Source of the DNA: Prochlorococcus sp. AG-676-P15-1
Lineage (GTDB): Bacteria > Cyanobacteriota > Cyanobacteriia > PCC-6307 > Cyanobiaceae
Assembly (NCBI GenBank): GCA_003210825.1
Contig: QCUF01000004.1
Location: forward strand, 1 to 56,939
DNA length: 56,939 nucleotides
Direction of reading: 5' to 3'
Both the position numbers and the translations under genes were made by a program. This document shows, piece by piece, positions 9,813 to 20,918 of the stretch. Position 1 is the first letter of the stretch. Each line of letters opens with the position of its first letter. The notes beneath the pieces are model-generated. The model was not told where the DNA came from. It did not search any database and saw only the letters and a list, made by a program, of their open reading frames with translations.

Positions 9813-10070
9813 ATGAAGATAGTTAGCTTATTGCTTCAAGTAGTTCTATCGATAATACTCGTGGGATTTTCAATATACTTTTTAACTGGTTATGATTCTG
9901 CTTTCGAGGCAGATCAGTCATGTCATTCTTATCTTTCTAATTTATCTAACCAATCTGGGAGTTTAGGCTGTGATCATGATACTGAAACTCATCAATGGAT
10001 ACTCTATGAAGCTCAGGATAATTCAGAACCAGCAAAAATTATCAAGAAATATAGGTATAAGTTTTTATAG
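9813..10070 (+). CDS. Small membrane-anchored protein, unknown function
   Basis: Not recognised. It has 85 residues from ATG 9813, chosen because GAGAGGAT lies just upstream as a good ribosome-binding site. An upstream start at 9777 in the same frame lacks this. An N-terminal hydrophobic segment (about residues 4-24) acts as a signal anchor. A polar part follows with two Cys (CHSYLSNLSNQSGSLGC) that could form a disulfide outside the membrane. Its last six bases overlap the convergent gene at 10065. Confidence 0.65.
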   Translation: MKIVSLLLQVVLSIILVGFSIYFLTGYDSAFEADQSCHSYLSNLSNQSGSLGCDHDTETHQWILYEAQDNSEPAKIIKKYRYKFL

Positions 10071-10277
10071 CTTAATTTTTTTATAAAAGAATTTGGCGCT
10101 CAAAATTGATATGATCGCTGTAATTGTAAAAGTAAGATATTGATATATGCTCCCCTCTTGATAGATACCATTTTTATAAAGAGGAAAATCTATAAAAGAA
10201 CCAAATGTTCCCCAAATTATTACCCAAGCTGAAATGTATAGGATAATTTTTACTGGATTAGATTTTTTTCCTTCCAT
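10065..10277 (-). CDS. Small two-helix membrane protein, unknown function
   Basis: Not recognised. It has 70 residues from ATG 10277; a TTG at 10283 overlaps the stop of the Hli-like gene by four bases and is the alternative start. Two hydrophobic helices are visible (about residues 11-28 and 45-63), separated by a polar loop. It is directly downstream of the Hli-like gene on the same strand. Cotranscription is likely, and a thylakoid location is a plausible inference. Confidence 0.7.
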   Translation of the reverse strand: MEGKKSNPVKIILYISAWVIIWGTFGSFIDFPLYKNGIYQEGSIYQYLTFTITAIISILSAKFFYKKIKL

Positions 10278-10279
10278 TT

Positions 10280-10546
10280 TCAATTTATACCAAAGATTGA
10301 GGAAGTAACAGGTCTTCCTTTGAAAACTAATTCAGTTAATAAAAGCATTATAAAACCGATCATGGCTGCTCTGCCATTAACAAGTTCAGCACTACTATTA
10401 AATCCAAAAACATTTTTTACTTCATCACCTTGATTGTCGACCCACTTTGAATATTCACTATCAGTAGATGTATTATTTAAATTTTCATTTAAATTTTTAA
10501 TAGGACTATTATCCGGATTATCTATAGGGGGATTTTCTTCTTTCAT
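10280..10546 (-). CDS. hli: High-light-inducible (Hli/CAB-like) protein
   Basis: Thylakoid one-helix protein of the chlorophyll a/b-binding-like superfamily, used in photoprotection and chlorophyll handling. The 88-residue protein has a polar N-terminus of about 50 residues. The helix motif AELVNGRAAMIGFIMLLLTE (about residues 53-72) carries the conserved E-x-x-N-G-R chlorophyll-ligand pattern. The long N-terminus makes it one of the larger Hli forms rather than the ~40-residue phage-like type. It is probably cotranscribed with the small membrane protein downstream. Confidence 0.88.
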   Translation of the reverse strand: MKEENPPIDNPDNSPIKNLNENLNNTSTDSEYSKWVDNQGDEVKNVFGFNSSAELVNGRAAMIGFIMLLLTELVFKGRPVTSSIFGIN

Positions 10547-10603
10547 GAAAAATGTCTTTTTAATAATAATAGTGACTTAAAACAAATTTCATTGGATGCG
10601 AAT

Positions 10604-12621
<2,018 letters not shown>

Positions 12622-12710
12622 TTAATATTTTAGACATTAAACGTGTAAATAAACCATATAATTGCTCATTTAAAAATTAATATTTAAATATTAATCTTAG
12701 AAAATTAAAG

Positions 12711-13316
12711 CTAGCTTGCCTCACTTGGATGTGAAATTACTCTGTCAATTAGCCCGTAGTTTTTGGCTTCTTCAGCACTTAGAAAATAATCTCTATCAGT
12801 ATCTTTCTCTATTTTTTCAAATGATTGTCCTGTCATATCAGACATAGAGTGGTTCAACATATCTTTAATTCTTAGTATTTCTCTGGCTTCTATTTCAATA
12901 TCACTAGCTTGACGTTGTGAAGTCCCCCCCAGTGGTTGATGAATCATAATTCGACTATGAGGTAAAGCAACCCTTTTACCTTTAGTGCCAGCTCCTAATA
13001 AAAATGCTCCCATTGAGGCTGCAAGACCTACGCAAATAGTGACTACATCACTTTTAACGTATTTGATAGTGTCATATATTGCTAAACCAGCAGTAACTGA
13101 TCCACCAGGACTATTTATGTAAAGATAAATAGGTTTTGTATTATCATCAGAATCGAGGTAGAGCATTTGAGCAACTAAGCTGTTGGCAATTCCATCATTT
13201 ACTTCTTGTCCAAGAAATAAAATCCTCTCAACCCCCAATCTTGTGTAAATGTCTACCCATCTTTCGTATTGACTTCCTGGAAGTCTATAAGGCACGCTTG
13301 GAGTTCCTATTGGCAT
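12711..13316 (-). CDS. clpP: ATP-dependent Clp protease proteolytic subunit
   Basis: Serine peptidase subunit that degrades proteins fed in by Clp ATPases. The 201-residue protein has the catalytic Ser at about residue 101 ([11 protein letters not shown]). The His is at about 126 (MIHQPLGG) and an Asp lies near 172 (EKDTDRD). It lies 32 bases downstream of clpR on the same strand. In cyanobacteria such adjacent clpP and clpR genes encode subunits of a mixed ClpP/ClpR ring. Which ClpP paralogue this is (1, 2 or 3) is not certain from sequence alone. Confidence 0.96.
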   Translation of the reverse strand: MPIGTPSVPYRLPGSQYERWVDIYTRLGVERILFLGQEVNDGIANSLVAQMLYLDSDDNTKPIYLYINSPGGSVTAGLAIYDTIKYVKSDVVTICVGLAASMGAFLLGAGTKGKRVALPHSRIMIHQPLGGTSQRQASDIEIEAREILRIKDMLNHSMSDMTGQSFEKIEKDTDRDYFLSAEEAKNYGLIDRVISHPSEAS

Positions 13317-13348
13317 AATTTAAAAAAGTAGTTAGTTAAAAGTAAGGA

Positions 13349-14011
13349 TTAAATATTATTTGGCAAATCTTTTTGGCTTGTGAGTATTCTATCAATTACT
13401 CCATAATCTAAAGCTTCTTGAGGATTAAGGTAACTCATCCTATCAGAATCTTTGGAGAGCTCTTCAATACTTTTACCAGTGTTGCGTGATAGAATCTCGA
13501 GCATTGATTTTTTGTTTTTTAACACCTCTTCTGCCCTTATTTGGATATCAGTTGCTTGCCCTCTAGCACCACTAATTGGTTGATGAAGGACAATAGAAGC
13601 ATGGGGAAGAGCTGCTCTATGCCCTTTCGTTCCTGAGGATAAGATAACTGCCGCTGTCCCCATTGCTTGTCCTATACAAATTGTGTGAATAGGAGGTTTA
13701 ATGTAATTAATGGTATCGCAAATAGCAAAAGCTTCTGTTTCAAAACCCACCGCATCTCCTGTATACCAACTAGTGCCTGTTGAATTGATATAAAAATAAA
13801 TAGGTTTATCTGGATCATCAAATTCCAGATAAAGTAGTTGAGCTATGATGAGCTCGGTAACATCCATTCCTAATTGTCTCTTAGCGTCATCGTCTGAAAA
13901 TAACGGTAATCCTAGGTATACAATTCTCTCCTTTAGCAGGAGTGAAGGTAAATCTGGTGGCGGAGTCCTCATAGCGGTATTTTCGCCGTAATAAGGAGCA
14001 GATACAGTCAT
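13349..14011 (-). CDS. clpR: ClpR, Clp protease subunit lacking the catalytic serine
   Basis: Catalytically inactive ClpP paralogue that builds mixed rings with ClpP. It has 220 residues. At the active-site position the sequence reads GQAMGTAAVIL, where ClpP has [11 protein letters not shown], so Gly (about residue 118) replaces the serine. The His (VLHQP, about 143) is still present. An insertion-like STGTSWYTGDAVGFETEAF stretch precedes this region, as in known ClpR. It is upstream of clpP in the same operon. Confidence 0.93.
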   Translation of the reverse strand: MTVSAPYYGENTAMRTPPPDLPSLLLKERIVYLGLPLFSDDDAKRQLGMDVTELIIAQLLYLEFDDPDKPIYFYINSTGTSWYTGDAVGFETEAFAICDTINYIKPPIHTICIGQAMGTAAVILSSGTKGHRAALPHASIVLHQPISGARGQATDIQIRAEEVLKNKKSMLEILSRNTGKSIEELSKDSDRMSYLNPQEALDYGVIDRILTSQKDLPNNI

Positions 14012-14051
14012 ATGTTCTACAAAATAGTTACTGGCATAATTCTAGCTAGAT

Positions 14052-15161
14052 TTAACCCTGTGTCGCTGGAGATTTAAAAGATTTGTTTGACTCAGGATTA
14101 TTTATCAATTTCCCAAAGACCATTCTTCCAGTAGGAGTTTGCAACGCACCAGTAATAACTATGTCTAATCTTTCTCCAACAAATTTTTTTGCATCATCAA
14201 TTACGACCATTGTCCCATCGTCTAAATATCCAATTCCTTGCAATTTTTCTTTACCCTCTCTAACTATTTTTATATTAAGTGATTCTCCAGGTTGTACTTC
14301 TGGCCTTAAAGCTATGACTAAATCACTCAAATTCATAACTTTTAATTCTTTTACTTCTGCAATTTGAGAGAGATTATAGTCTGCGGTAATTAACGTACCT
14401 GCCATATCTTCAGTAATTCTTAGTAGTTTTTCATCTACCCCATTACCTTCATACTTAGTTGGATTTATTACAAGTCTCCTCCCATATAGTTCTCTCAATT
14501 CTTTCAATAATTTAAGACCTCTTCTTCCTTTACCTCTTTTTTCATTACTACTAGAGTCAGCTAAAGTTTGTAGCTCATCAATTACACTTTGGGCCACAAT
14601 TAATTGACCCTCAAGCAAACCACAGCTTAATAAACCATTTATCCTTCCATCAATAATTACACTAGTATCAAGAATTTTTGGGCTTGCTGCTGGAATTATT
14701 CCTTCGTTTACTAAATATGCGTCAGTATTAGTAGGGTTAAATAGTCTTAACAATGTCCTTCCATGAGTATCAGCTAATTTATAACCAAGTGCCCCAAAGA
14801 AAAAATTACTAAGAATGGCTGCTAAAGGTTTTGCAAAAAATACTTCTCTAGGAAATGGAATCAACAATATTGGTGCAAGTAGTAGGTTTGCAACAAGCAA
14901 TCCTAAAATCAACCCTACCGCTCTACTTATTAGTAAATCCGTAGGCATTGTACGTATTTGATCAAGGAATGTTTTTCTAAGCTGTAAAAATACAAAACCT
15001 GCTGCTAATCCAATAAAAAATCCTATTATCGCTAGCACAACTCTAAAACCCTCTACATTTGAGACCTGTTTAAGGATGTCTATTGGTAGAAGATCAACTC
15101 CAAGCCATCCTGATGCCGCTCCAGACAATACAAATAAAATTAGTACTAAGATATCCGTCAT
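14052..15161 (-). CDS. PIN-TRAM domain membrane protein (YacL-like)
   Basis: Putative membrane-tethered ribonuclease. It has 369 residues. Four N-terminal hydrophobic segments (about residues 3-130) come first. A PIN domain begins at KILDTSVIIDGRI with its metal-binding Asp near residue 165. A C-terminal TRAM-like RNA-binding module follows (about 288-350). This layout matches the conserved YacL family of Gram-positives and cyanobacteria. Targets are unknown. It lies 40 bases upstream of clpR on the same strand. Confidence 0.88.
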   Translation of the reverse strand: MTDILVLILFVLSGAASGWLGVDLLPIDILKQVSNVEGFRVVLAIIGFFIGLAAGFVFLQLRKTFLDQIRTMPTDLLISRAVGLILGLLVANLLLAPILLIPFPREVFFAKPLAAILSNFFFGALGYKLADTHGRTLLRLFNPTNTDAYLVNEGIIPAASPKILDTSVIIDGRINGLLSCGLLEGQLIVAQSVIDELQTLADSSSNEKRGKGRRGLKLLKELRELYGRRLVINPTKYEGNGVDEKLLRITEDMAGTLITADYNLSQIAEVKELKVMNLSDLVIALRPEVQPGESLNIKIVREGKEKLQGIGYLDDGTMVVIDDAKKFVGERLDIVITGALQTPTGRMVFGKLINNPESNKSFKSPATQG

Positions 15162-15259
15162 ACATACAATCTACTAGGATTTATTAATTGAGTAAATAAA
15201 GATTTTATTTTTTAAGCTCCTATGTTGTTTTTTTTAAAGCTTAATATTTTGTTTGTTTT

Positions 15260-16483
15260 ATGAATAATTTTCCAAGAAGTGCTTACGTACACATACCTTT
15301 TTGCCATAGAAGATGTTTCTATTGTGATTTTGCAGTGATACCTTTAGGCAATAAAATTGAAAGTTTAGATGGAAATGGTAGTAAAACGATAAAAGAATAT
15401 TTGACCTATTTAAATAAAGAAATATTATCAATCAAACATAAATCCCCTCTTTCAACAATATATATTGGTGGAGGCACTCCTTCAATTTTAAATCCCTTGC
15501 AGATAAAAGATTTAATAAACCTTTTTAAGGACAATTACAGGATTGATTATGGTGCTGAAATTACAATGGAGGTTGACCCAGCCAGTTTTAATGAAGATGA
15601 TCTATATGGCTTTATAAAGGCTGGAATAAATAGATTTAGCCTCGGAGTTCAAAGTTTTAATAATCAGGTTCTAGAACAGGCAGGAAGAAGACATTGCAAT
15701 AAAGATGTAGAGAAATCTTGTTTTTGGTTAAAGAGAGCATATGATCATGGGTTTATAAAAAGTTGGAGTTTGGATTTGATTCAAAATTTACCAACAAGTG
15801 GTTTTAAAAAATGGCAAGAAGACTTAAGACAATCGTTAAATTTCCAACCTCCACACATATCAATTTATGATTTAAGCATTGAGAACGGAACTGTTTTTAA
15901 AAAATTAGTTGATTTAGGTAAAATATCATTACCAAATGATGATGAAGCTTTTAAAAATAGCGAGTTAACAAGTTTTATTTTAAAAGCGTCAGGTTATTCA
16001 AGATATGAAATTTCTAATTATTCTATCCCTGGTCATCAATCAAGACATAATAGAGTTTATTGGAAGGGTCTAGGATGGTGGAGTTTTGGTCAAGGGTCGA
16101 CTAGTTCTCCTTGGGGAGATAATTTTACAAGGCCAAGAATTAGTAAAGATTACAAAAAATGGGTAACTAAGCAATGCGAAATCAAACTAGAGCATTCACT
16201 TGTTAACCAAGAAAATATTTATAAAGAATTGGATGAGAAAATAATGTTAGGAATGAGACTTAAAGAGGGCATCAATATCTATGAGTTATTAAATGAACAA
16301 AATTGGGATATTAAAAAGTCCAAAATAGCTTTAAAAAAGTTACAAGAAGAATGGAAAACGTTCCTAGAAAGTGGACTTTTGATTAAAAGGGGAAATAGAT
16401 TTTTTTTGAGTGATCCAAAAGGGATGGAATTAAGCAATCAAATTCTTGTTTCAATGTTTAAATGGTGGGAAAAAATCAATTAA
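15260..16483 (+). CDS. hemW: HemW-like radical SAM protein
   Basis: Related to oxygen-independent coproporphyrinogen oxidase but more likely a haem chaperone of the HemW type. It has 407 residues. The iron-sulfur motif HIPFCHRRCFYC near the N-terminus supplies Cys15, Cys19 and Cys22. The GGGTPS SAM-binding segment and the later HNRVYWKGLGWWSFGQG stretch are typical of HemW. The eight-base 3' overlap with panB leaves no space for a terminator. Confidence 0.93.
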   Translation: MNNFPRSAYVHIPFCHRRCFYCDFAVIPLGNKIESLDGNGSKTIKEYLTYLNKEILSIKHKSPLSTIYIGGGTPSILNPLQIKDLINLFKDNYRIDYGAEITMEVDPASFNEDDLYGFIKAGINRFSLGVQSFNNQVLEQAGRRHCNKDVEKSCFWLKRAYDHGFIKSWSLDLIQNLPTSGFKKWQEDLRQSLNFQPPHISIYDLSIENGTVFKKLVDLGKISLPNDDEAFKNSELTSFILKASGYSRYEISNYSIPGHQSRHNRVYWKGLGWWSFGQGSTSSPWGDNFTRPRISKDYKKWVTKQCEIKLEHSLVNQENIYKELDEKIMLGMRLKEGINIYELLNEQNWDIKKSKIALKKLQEEWKTFLESGLLIKRGNRFFLSDPKGMELSNQILVSMFKWWEKIN

Positions 16484-17249
16484 GCCTTTCAGATGCTACC
16501 CATTCTTTTAGTTTTTCCCTAAAAAATTTTTTACCATCAATAATTGGTCTACAAAATGGAGGTTGCTTGTCATTTAGTCCTAATAAATCAGCAGTAACTC
16601 TTATTTGTCCATCACAAAAGTTTCCTGCACCTATACCTATTGTTGGGATTTTCAATTCGGGTTGAATTTCCTTAGCAAGTAATTCTGGAATATGTTCTAA
16701 AACTATAGAAAAACATCCTAATTTTTCTAGTGATAAAGCATCTCTTTTGATTTTTTCGTAACTTTCTGAATTATTCCCTTGTTGTTTAAAGCCTAGATTC
16801 AAATAGCTCTGTGGAGTAAGCCCTAAATGTCCCATGACAGGAATCCCCATCCTTATTAGTCTTGAAATAACATTTTGTACCTCTGGATCAGCACCCTCAA
16901 CTTTTACTGCTTTTGCATAAGTGTTTTTAATTATTTTCCCAGCATATTCCACTGCCTTGTTTTCTCCGCATTGATAAGTAAGAAAAGGCATATCACACAC
17001 TAATAAGGGCTGTTCTTCAATTTCCTTGCTGAATCCTCTAGAGACTGCATTTGTGTGATAAATCATATTCTCTAACGTAACAGGCAAGGTCGATTTGTAT
17101 CCTAAACAGACCATTGCTAAAGAGTCCCCTACTAGAACAATATCTGCTCCTGATTGCTCAGCTAGAGAACCTGAAATAGAATCCCATGCAGTTAATGCAA
17201 TAATCTTTTGAGGAGTTTTTTTATATTTAACTAGTTCTGATGGCAACAT
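16476..17249 (-). CDS. panB: 3-methyl-2-oxobutanoate hydroxymethyltransferase
   Basis: First step of pantothenate (coenzyme A precursor) synthesis; adds a hydroxymethyl group to ketoisovalerate. I chose ATG 17249 (257 residues; MLPSELVKYKKTPQKIIALT). The open frame continues to 17324, but that extension overlaps the SRP RNA gene on the other strand and is not PanB-like. LVGDSLAMVCLG and the VKVEGAD segment are family motifs, and EHIPELLA and TIGIGAG lie further on. It overlaps hemW tail to tail. Confidence 0.95.
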   Translation of the reverse strand: MLPSELVKYKKTPQKIIALTAWDSISGSLAEQSGADIVLVGDSLAMVCLGYKSTLPVTLENMIYHTNAVSRGFSKEIEEQPLLVCDMPFLTYQCGENKAVEYAGKIIKNTYAKAVKVEGADPEVQNVISRLIRMGIPVMGHLGLTPQSYLNLGFKQQGNNSESYEKIKRDALSLEKLGCFSIVLEHIPELLAKEIQPELKIPTIGIGAGNFCDGQIRVTADLLGLNDKQPPFCRPIIDGKKFFREKLKEWVASERLN

Positions 17250-17294
17250 AGAAGCAATGTATCTTTTTTTGTCAAAAATTGCTAGTATAATTTT

Positions 17295-17388
17295 GACTCG
17301 GCCTTTCGCGGTTTTAACGCCCAAACCTGGTCAGGATCGGAAGGTAGCAGCCACAAGGGATGCTTGAGGCAGGCGAGATAACCGAGTC
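17295..17388 (+). ncRNA. ffs: Bacterial small SRP RNA (4.5S type)
   Basis: RNA core of the signal recognition particle; it binds Ffh, encoded at 43954-45378 in this same window. The conserved tip CCTGGTCAGGATCGGAAGG, followed by AGCAGCCACAAGGGATG, is unmistakable. The ends GACTCGG and CCGAGTC pair, giving a closed hairpin of about 94 bases. It lies on the plus strand between the minus-strand genes ftsZ and panB. Confidence 0.95.
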
Positions 17389-17403
17389 ACTTAATTTTAG
17401 CGA

Positions 17404-18520
17404 TTATTCGATATCTTTTTTATTCTGCCTTAGTCTTAAAAATTCCGGAATATTGGTACCTGTCTCTTTATTATCAGAAATATTATAGAGGGGCTGATTA
17501 GACAATCTATTTTTAATCCGTTGTTGCTTAAGTGGTTGATTGGTTTCAAAACCTGTCGCAATAACAGTAACTTGTATTTCCCCTTCCATTGATTCATCTA
17601 TAACTGCACCTACTATTATATTTGCTTCCGGATCTACAACATCATAAATAATTTCGGAAGCTGATGTCATATCTTCCAATGTCATATCTTTCCCTCCAGT
17701 AATATTTATCACACAACCTTTGGCTCCATCAATTCTCGCAGCCTCTAGTAAGGGGCTATTCATTGCAGCTTGAGCCGCCTCTAATGCTCTAGATCTACCT
17801 GAACCAATACCTATGCCAAGGAGAGCAGTGCCAGCCTCAGTCATTACGGACCTAACATCAGCAAAATCCACGTTGACTAATCCAGGACATGTAATTATGT
17901 CACTTATACCTTTAACTCCCATTCTTAAAACATCATCAGCATTTCTAAAGGCTTCTTGAAGTGGAGCTCCTGCAATTACGTCTTTTAAACGATCATTTGG
18001 AATCACAATAAGCGTATCAACGTTTTCTGCTAATCTAGCGATCCCTTCTTCTGCTTGACGCATTCTCCTTTTACCCTCAAAAGAAAATGGCTTGGTTACA
18101 ATTCCAACGGTTAAAGCACCACTTTGCTTGGCAACCTCTGCAACTACTGGAGCGGCTCCTGTCCCAGTTCCTCCCCCCATACCTGCAGCAATAAAAACCA
18201 AGTCAGACCCCTCTAATGTTTGTTGCAGTTCATCTTTAGACTCTTCAGCAGCTTTTTGACCAATACTTGGATTTCCTCCTGCTCCAAGACCTCTTGTTAA
18301 GTTTTGACCTAGTTGAACTCTACGATCTGCAGAAGATTGTAATAAAGCTTGCGCATCAGTATTTAAAACTCTGAATGCAACACCTTCGAGATCGCTATCA
18401 ATCATCCTGTTAACAGCATTACTTCCACCCCCCCCCTACACCAATTACTTCAATTTTGGCATTTTGACTTGGAAGAATGCCTTTTGATTGATCTAAGTTT
18501 GGATTGTTTCCGAAGCTCAT
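17404..18520 (-). CDS. ftsZ: Cell division GTPase FtsZ (apparent one-base frameshift)
   Basis: Tubulin-like GTPase that forms the division ring. An uninterrupted frame exists only from 18405 downward. The true N-terminus is upstream from ATG 18520 in another frame ([20 protein letters not shown]-like start, then [11 protein letters not shown]). The two halves join at a run of nine G (minus strand) at 18428-18436. Eight G would give [13 protein letters not shown] and a continuous product of about 371 residues. The tubulin signature [16 protein letters not shown] and the C-terminal peptide IPEFLRLRQ are intact. A sequencing error, a real mutation or slippage are all possible. The hairpin-bearing 177-base leader separates it from ftsQ. 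Confidence 0.93.
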
Positions 18521-18697
18521 CTCTAAATAAAATCAAATATTAGTATTGGATGCATTATGAACTCACTAAGCTGATATGTAGGATTTTCTTGAAGAAAGTC
18601 CTCAAATATTAACTTGTCAAAAATTAGAGTGATTAACCAAAACCCTTTCAAACACTGTACTAATCCAAAAAACTTTTATGAAATTTGTTTCCAATTA

Positions 18698-19423
18698 TTA
18701 GGGTTTGAACACTTTAATTTTTGGATTGTTAGGGTCAGTTATGTCTATAGTATCTATTTTTTCTAAGATGTTATTTTCATTTATTTGTTTTTTTATATCA
18801 GTAATTACTTGTAATTGACTATCTATTATTTTTGGATTAAATCCTAACAATATTGTTTTCAAACTTTTTTCCTCTAAAGTCAAAAAACCACTTGGCGAGA
18901 AAGTTACTTTTATAAATTCAACATCGTTATATTTTTGGTAATTCAAAATTTTTGATAATGTTTCTCTAATGTTTTCTTTCCATCCAAAAATTTTACTAGG
19001 TAAACTTTTTAAATTACCACGATCTGAATATTTTTCATTTATAAAAAAACCATCTTCATCAACATAACCATTTATTTTTTTTCCTTTAAAAATCCCCTCG
19101 CCGTAAGCTATTGGAGTTCTTGTCTTAATTATAATTTTTAAACCAAAAGGGAAAATTTGTCTAAAAACTGCTACATTCTTTAGGGATAAATTTCTTTTTA
19201 ATTCATTTTCTGTGTATTTGGTTTTGATAAATATCAATGGGGTTGGAAAATTTAGAGATGAGTTAGCAACTATATCGTTAATAGAAAATAATTCGCTACC
19301 AACAATAGAAATGTCTTGGTAACTAACTTTTTTTAAAATTTTGGAAGTTGCATAGCTTGTAAAAAATAAAAAGGTAATTAACAAAAAAAACCTTCTTTTT
19401 GCTACTTTTTGCTTATTCTTCAC
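18698..19423 (-). CDS. ftsQ: FtsQ-like cell division protein (POTRA)
   Basis: Single-pass division protein linking early and late divisome parts. It has 241 residues: a short basic N-terminus, one transmembrane helix (about residues 11-27), then a POTRA-like region (about 33-100) with VSYQDISIVGSELFSINDI. A low-similarity periplasmic domain follows, as usual in FtsQ. Position supports the call: it lies between ddl and ftsZ on the same strand, a classic division-cluster order. Its start overlaps the preceding gene by four bases. Confidence 0.88.
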   Translation of the reverse strand: MKNKQKVAKRRFFLLITFLFFTSYATSKILKKVSYQDISIVGSELFSINDIVANSSLNFPTPLIFIKTKYTENELKRNLSLKNVAVFRQIFPFGLKIIIKTRTPIAYGEGIFKGKKINGYVDEDGFFINEKYSDRGNLKSLPSKIFGWKENIRETLSKILNYQKYNDVEFIKVTFSPSGFLTLEEKSLKTILLGFNPKIIDSQLQVITDIKKQINENNILEKIDTIDITDPNNPKIKVFKP

Positions 19424-19830
19424 AAATCACATCTTGCTTTTTCCATCAGTTGATCCATCCACTCTCTAGCTCTCTCTGCATCGGAAAATGGAACATCCAT
19501 CTCTTTCCCACCACCAACAAGTCTGAGCCTACACTTACCTTGAGATTCATTGGTCAAAGGAGCTTCGCCTGAGGTAAGGGCCATTAACTCTACTAGTTCA
19601 AGTTTCTTTATTGTAAAACTATCTTTCTCTTCAAATATTCCAGCTTCAAATGCACTCCATCTTAATTCACCATCTTTTAAAAAGGCTGCACCAGAACTAT
19701 CTAACTTGCAAATTTCAGAACCACTAGCCCAATTCCTAAAAAGATTTTGCCTTCTTCTTTCTAGCCATCCAAGAGCTGTTAATAGAACGAAGATTAAAAG
19801 TAATGGTAACCAAAGTAGTCCATGCAACAT
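19420..19830 (-). CDS. Small membrane-anchored cyanobacterial protein
   Basis: Not recognised by function. The 136-residue protein has an N-terminal hydrophobic segment (about residues 4-19, GLLWLPLLLIFVLLTALGW). A basic stretch follows and then a soluble domain that ends in DAERAREWMDQLMEKARCDL. It is wedged between ddl and ftsQ, overlapping the ftsQ start by four bases. Coupled translation and a link to envelope growth are therefore plausible inferences. Confidence 0.75.
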   Translation of the reverse strand: MLHGLLWLPLLLIFVLLTALGWLERRRQNLFRNWASGSEICKLDSSGAAFLKDGELRWSAFEAGIFEEKDSFTIKKLELVELMALTSGEAPLTNESQGKCRLRLVGGGKEMDVPFSDAERAREWMDQLMEKARCDL

Positions 19831-19841
19831 TTGAACTTAAA

Positions 19842-20909
19842 CTATAAATCTGATGATATATCAATTAGTTTAGCCACAAGTTGATCAATATTTAAACCTG
19901 AAGCATTCCAAATCATGGGAAACATACTTTTACTAGTAAAACCAGGAATTGTATTTATTTCATTCAAGAAAATTTTATTTGAAATCTTTTCTAAAAAGAA
20001 ATCAACCCTTGCGAACCCGTAAATATTTAATGCTCTACAACTCCGAATAGAAATATCTTTAATTTGTTCAGAGATTTGAGAATCAATTTTTGCTGGAATA
20101 ATTATTTGATTATCCATAGAATATTTTGAATCATAATCGTACCAATCTGTTGAATAGGAAACTTCACCAATTTCAGATGTGGAAAGTTTTAAATTGCCGA
20201 TTATACCGCATTCAAGTTCTCGAACATCCAAACCTTCCTCGATAATAATTCTTGAGTCTATTTCCCAAGCCTTTTCTAAAGCTTTAATTATTTCTAATTT
20301 GGTTTTGGCCTTAGAGATACCAAGTGAAGAACCTGAATTAGCAGGTTTAACAAAAACTGGTAACTTTAATTTTTCAATAATCTCAAAAGATAAAATATTT
20401 TTAACATTATCATCACTTAGATCATGATTTTGGATAGCTAAATAGTTTACTTGTGGAATTGCTAGATGTGAAAATATTTTTTTCATTAATATTTTATCCA
20501 TTCCAAGAGCGGAACCTAAAATTCCTCCTCCCACTAATGGTTTTTGGGTAAATTTTAATAATCCATGAATTGCGCCATCTTCTCCATTTAAACCATGCAA
20601 AAGGGGGAACCATATATCAACACCTTGAAATCCGATGTTGTTTAAAAAGTTTATTTCTTCTTTAGGTAATACTTGATAGTTTTCGGACGTCACATTTCTA
20701 TGATTTTCTTTTAATAATTTAAGAGATTGATCGTTATCAAGCCAAACGCCATGTTTATTTATATAGAAGGCTTTCACCCTAAATCTATCTATATTTGTTT
20801 TAGAAATTAAGGCTTTAAAAACAGCCTTAGCGGAAGCTATTGAAACATAATGCTCGTTAGAAACTCCTCCAAAAATTATTCCAATACATTTTCTTTCTTT
20901 TTCAAACAT
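19842..20909 (-). CDS. ddl: D-alanine--D-alanine ligase
   Basis: Makes D-Ala-D-Ala for peptidoglycan precursors; ATP-grasp enzyme of the cytoplasm. I chose ATG 20909 (355 residues); an in-frame TTG at 20915 is the alternative. IIFGGVSNEHYVSIASA near the N-terminus, HGLNGEDGAIHG, KPANSGSSLGISKA and LNEINTIPGFTSKSMFP are Ddl signatures, including the magnesium-binding Asn and Glu. It follows miaB closely and precedes the small membrane gene and ftsQ. Confidence 0.96.
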   Translation of the reverse strand: MFEKERKCIGIIFGGVSNEHYVSIASAKAVFKALISKTNIDRFRVKAFYINKHGVWLDNDQSLKLLKENHRNVTSENYQVLPKEEINFLNNIGFQGVDIWFPLLHGLNGEDGAIHGLLKFTQKPLVGGGILGSALGMDKILMKKIFSHLAIPQVNYLAIQNHDLSDDNVKNILSFEIIEKLKLPVFVKPANSGSSLGISKAKTKLEIIKALEKAWEIDSRIIIEEGLDVRELECGIIGNLKLSTSEIGEVSYSTDWYDYDSKYSMDNQIIIPAKIDSQISEQIKDISIRSCRALNIYGFARVDFFLEKISNKIFLNEINTIPGFTSKSMFPMIWNASGLNIDQLVAKLIDISSDL

Positions 20910-20918
20910 TTGCAAAAT

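Noticed and set aside
13349-14011. ClpR missing its serine as a sign of a pseudogene
   Set aside because: Loss of the serine is the defining feature of the ClpR family and the frame is intact.
17250-17324. Extended panB N-terminus
   Set aside because: It runs into the SRP RNA gene on the opposite strand and lacks PanB similarity.
18581-18601. Hairpin GGATTTTCT / AGAAAGTCC between ftsQ and ftsZ
   Set aside because: The nine-pair stem forms only on the plus strand; the transcribed minus strand has a mismatch and there is no T-run.
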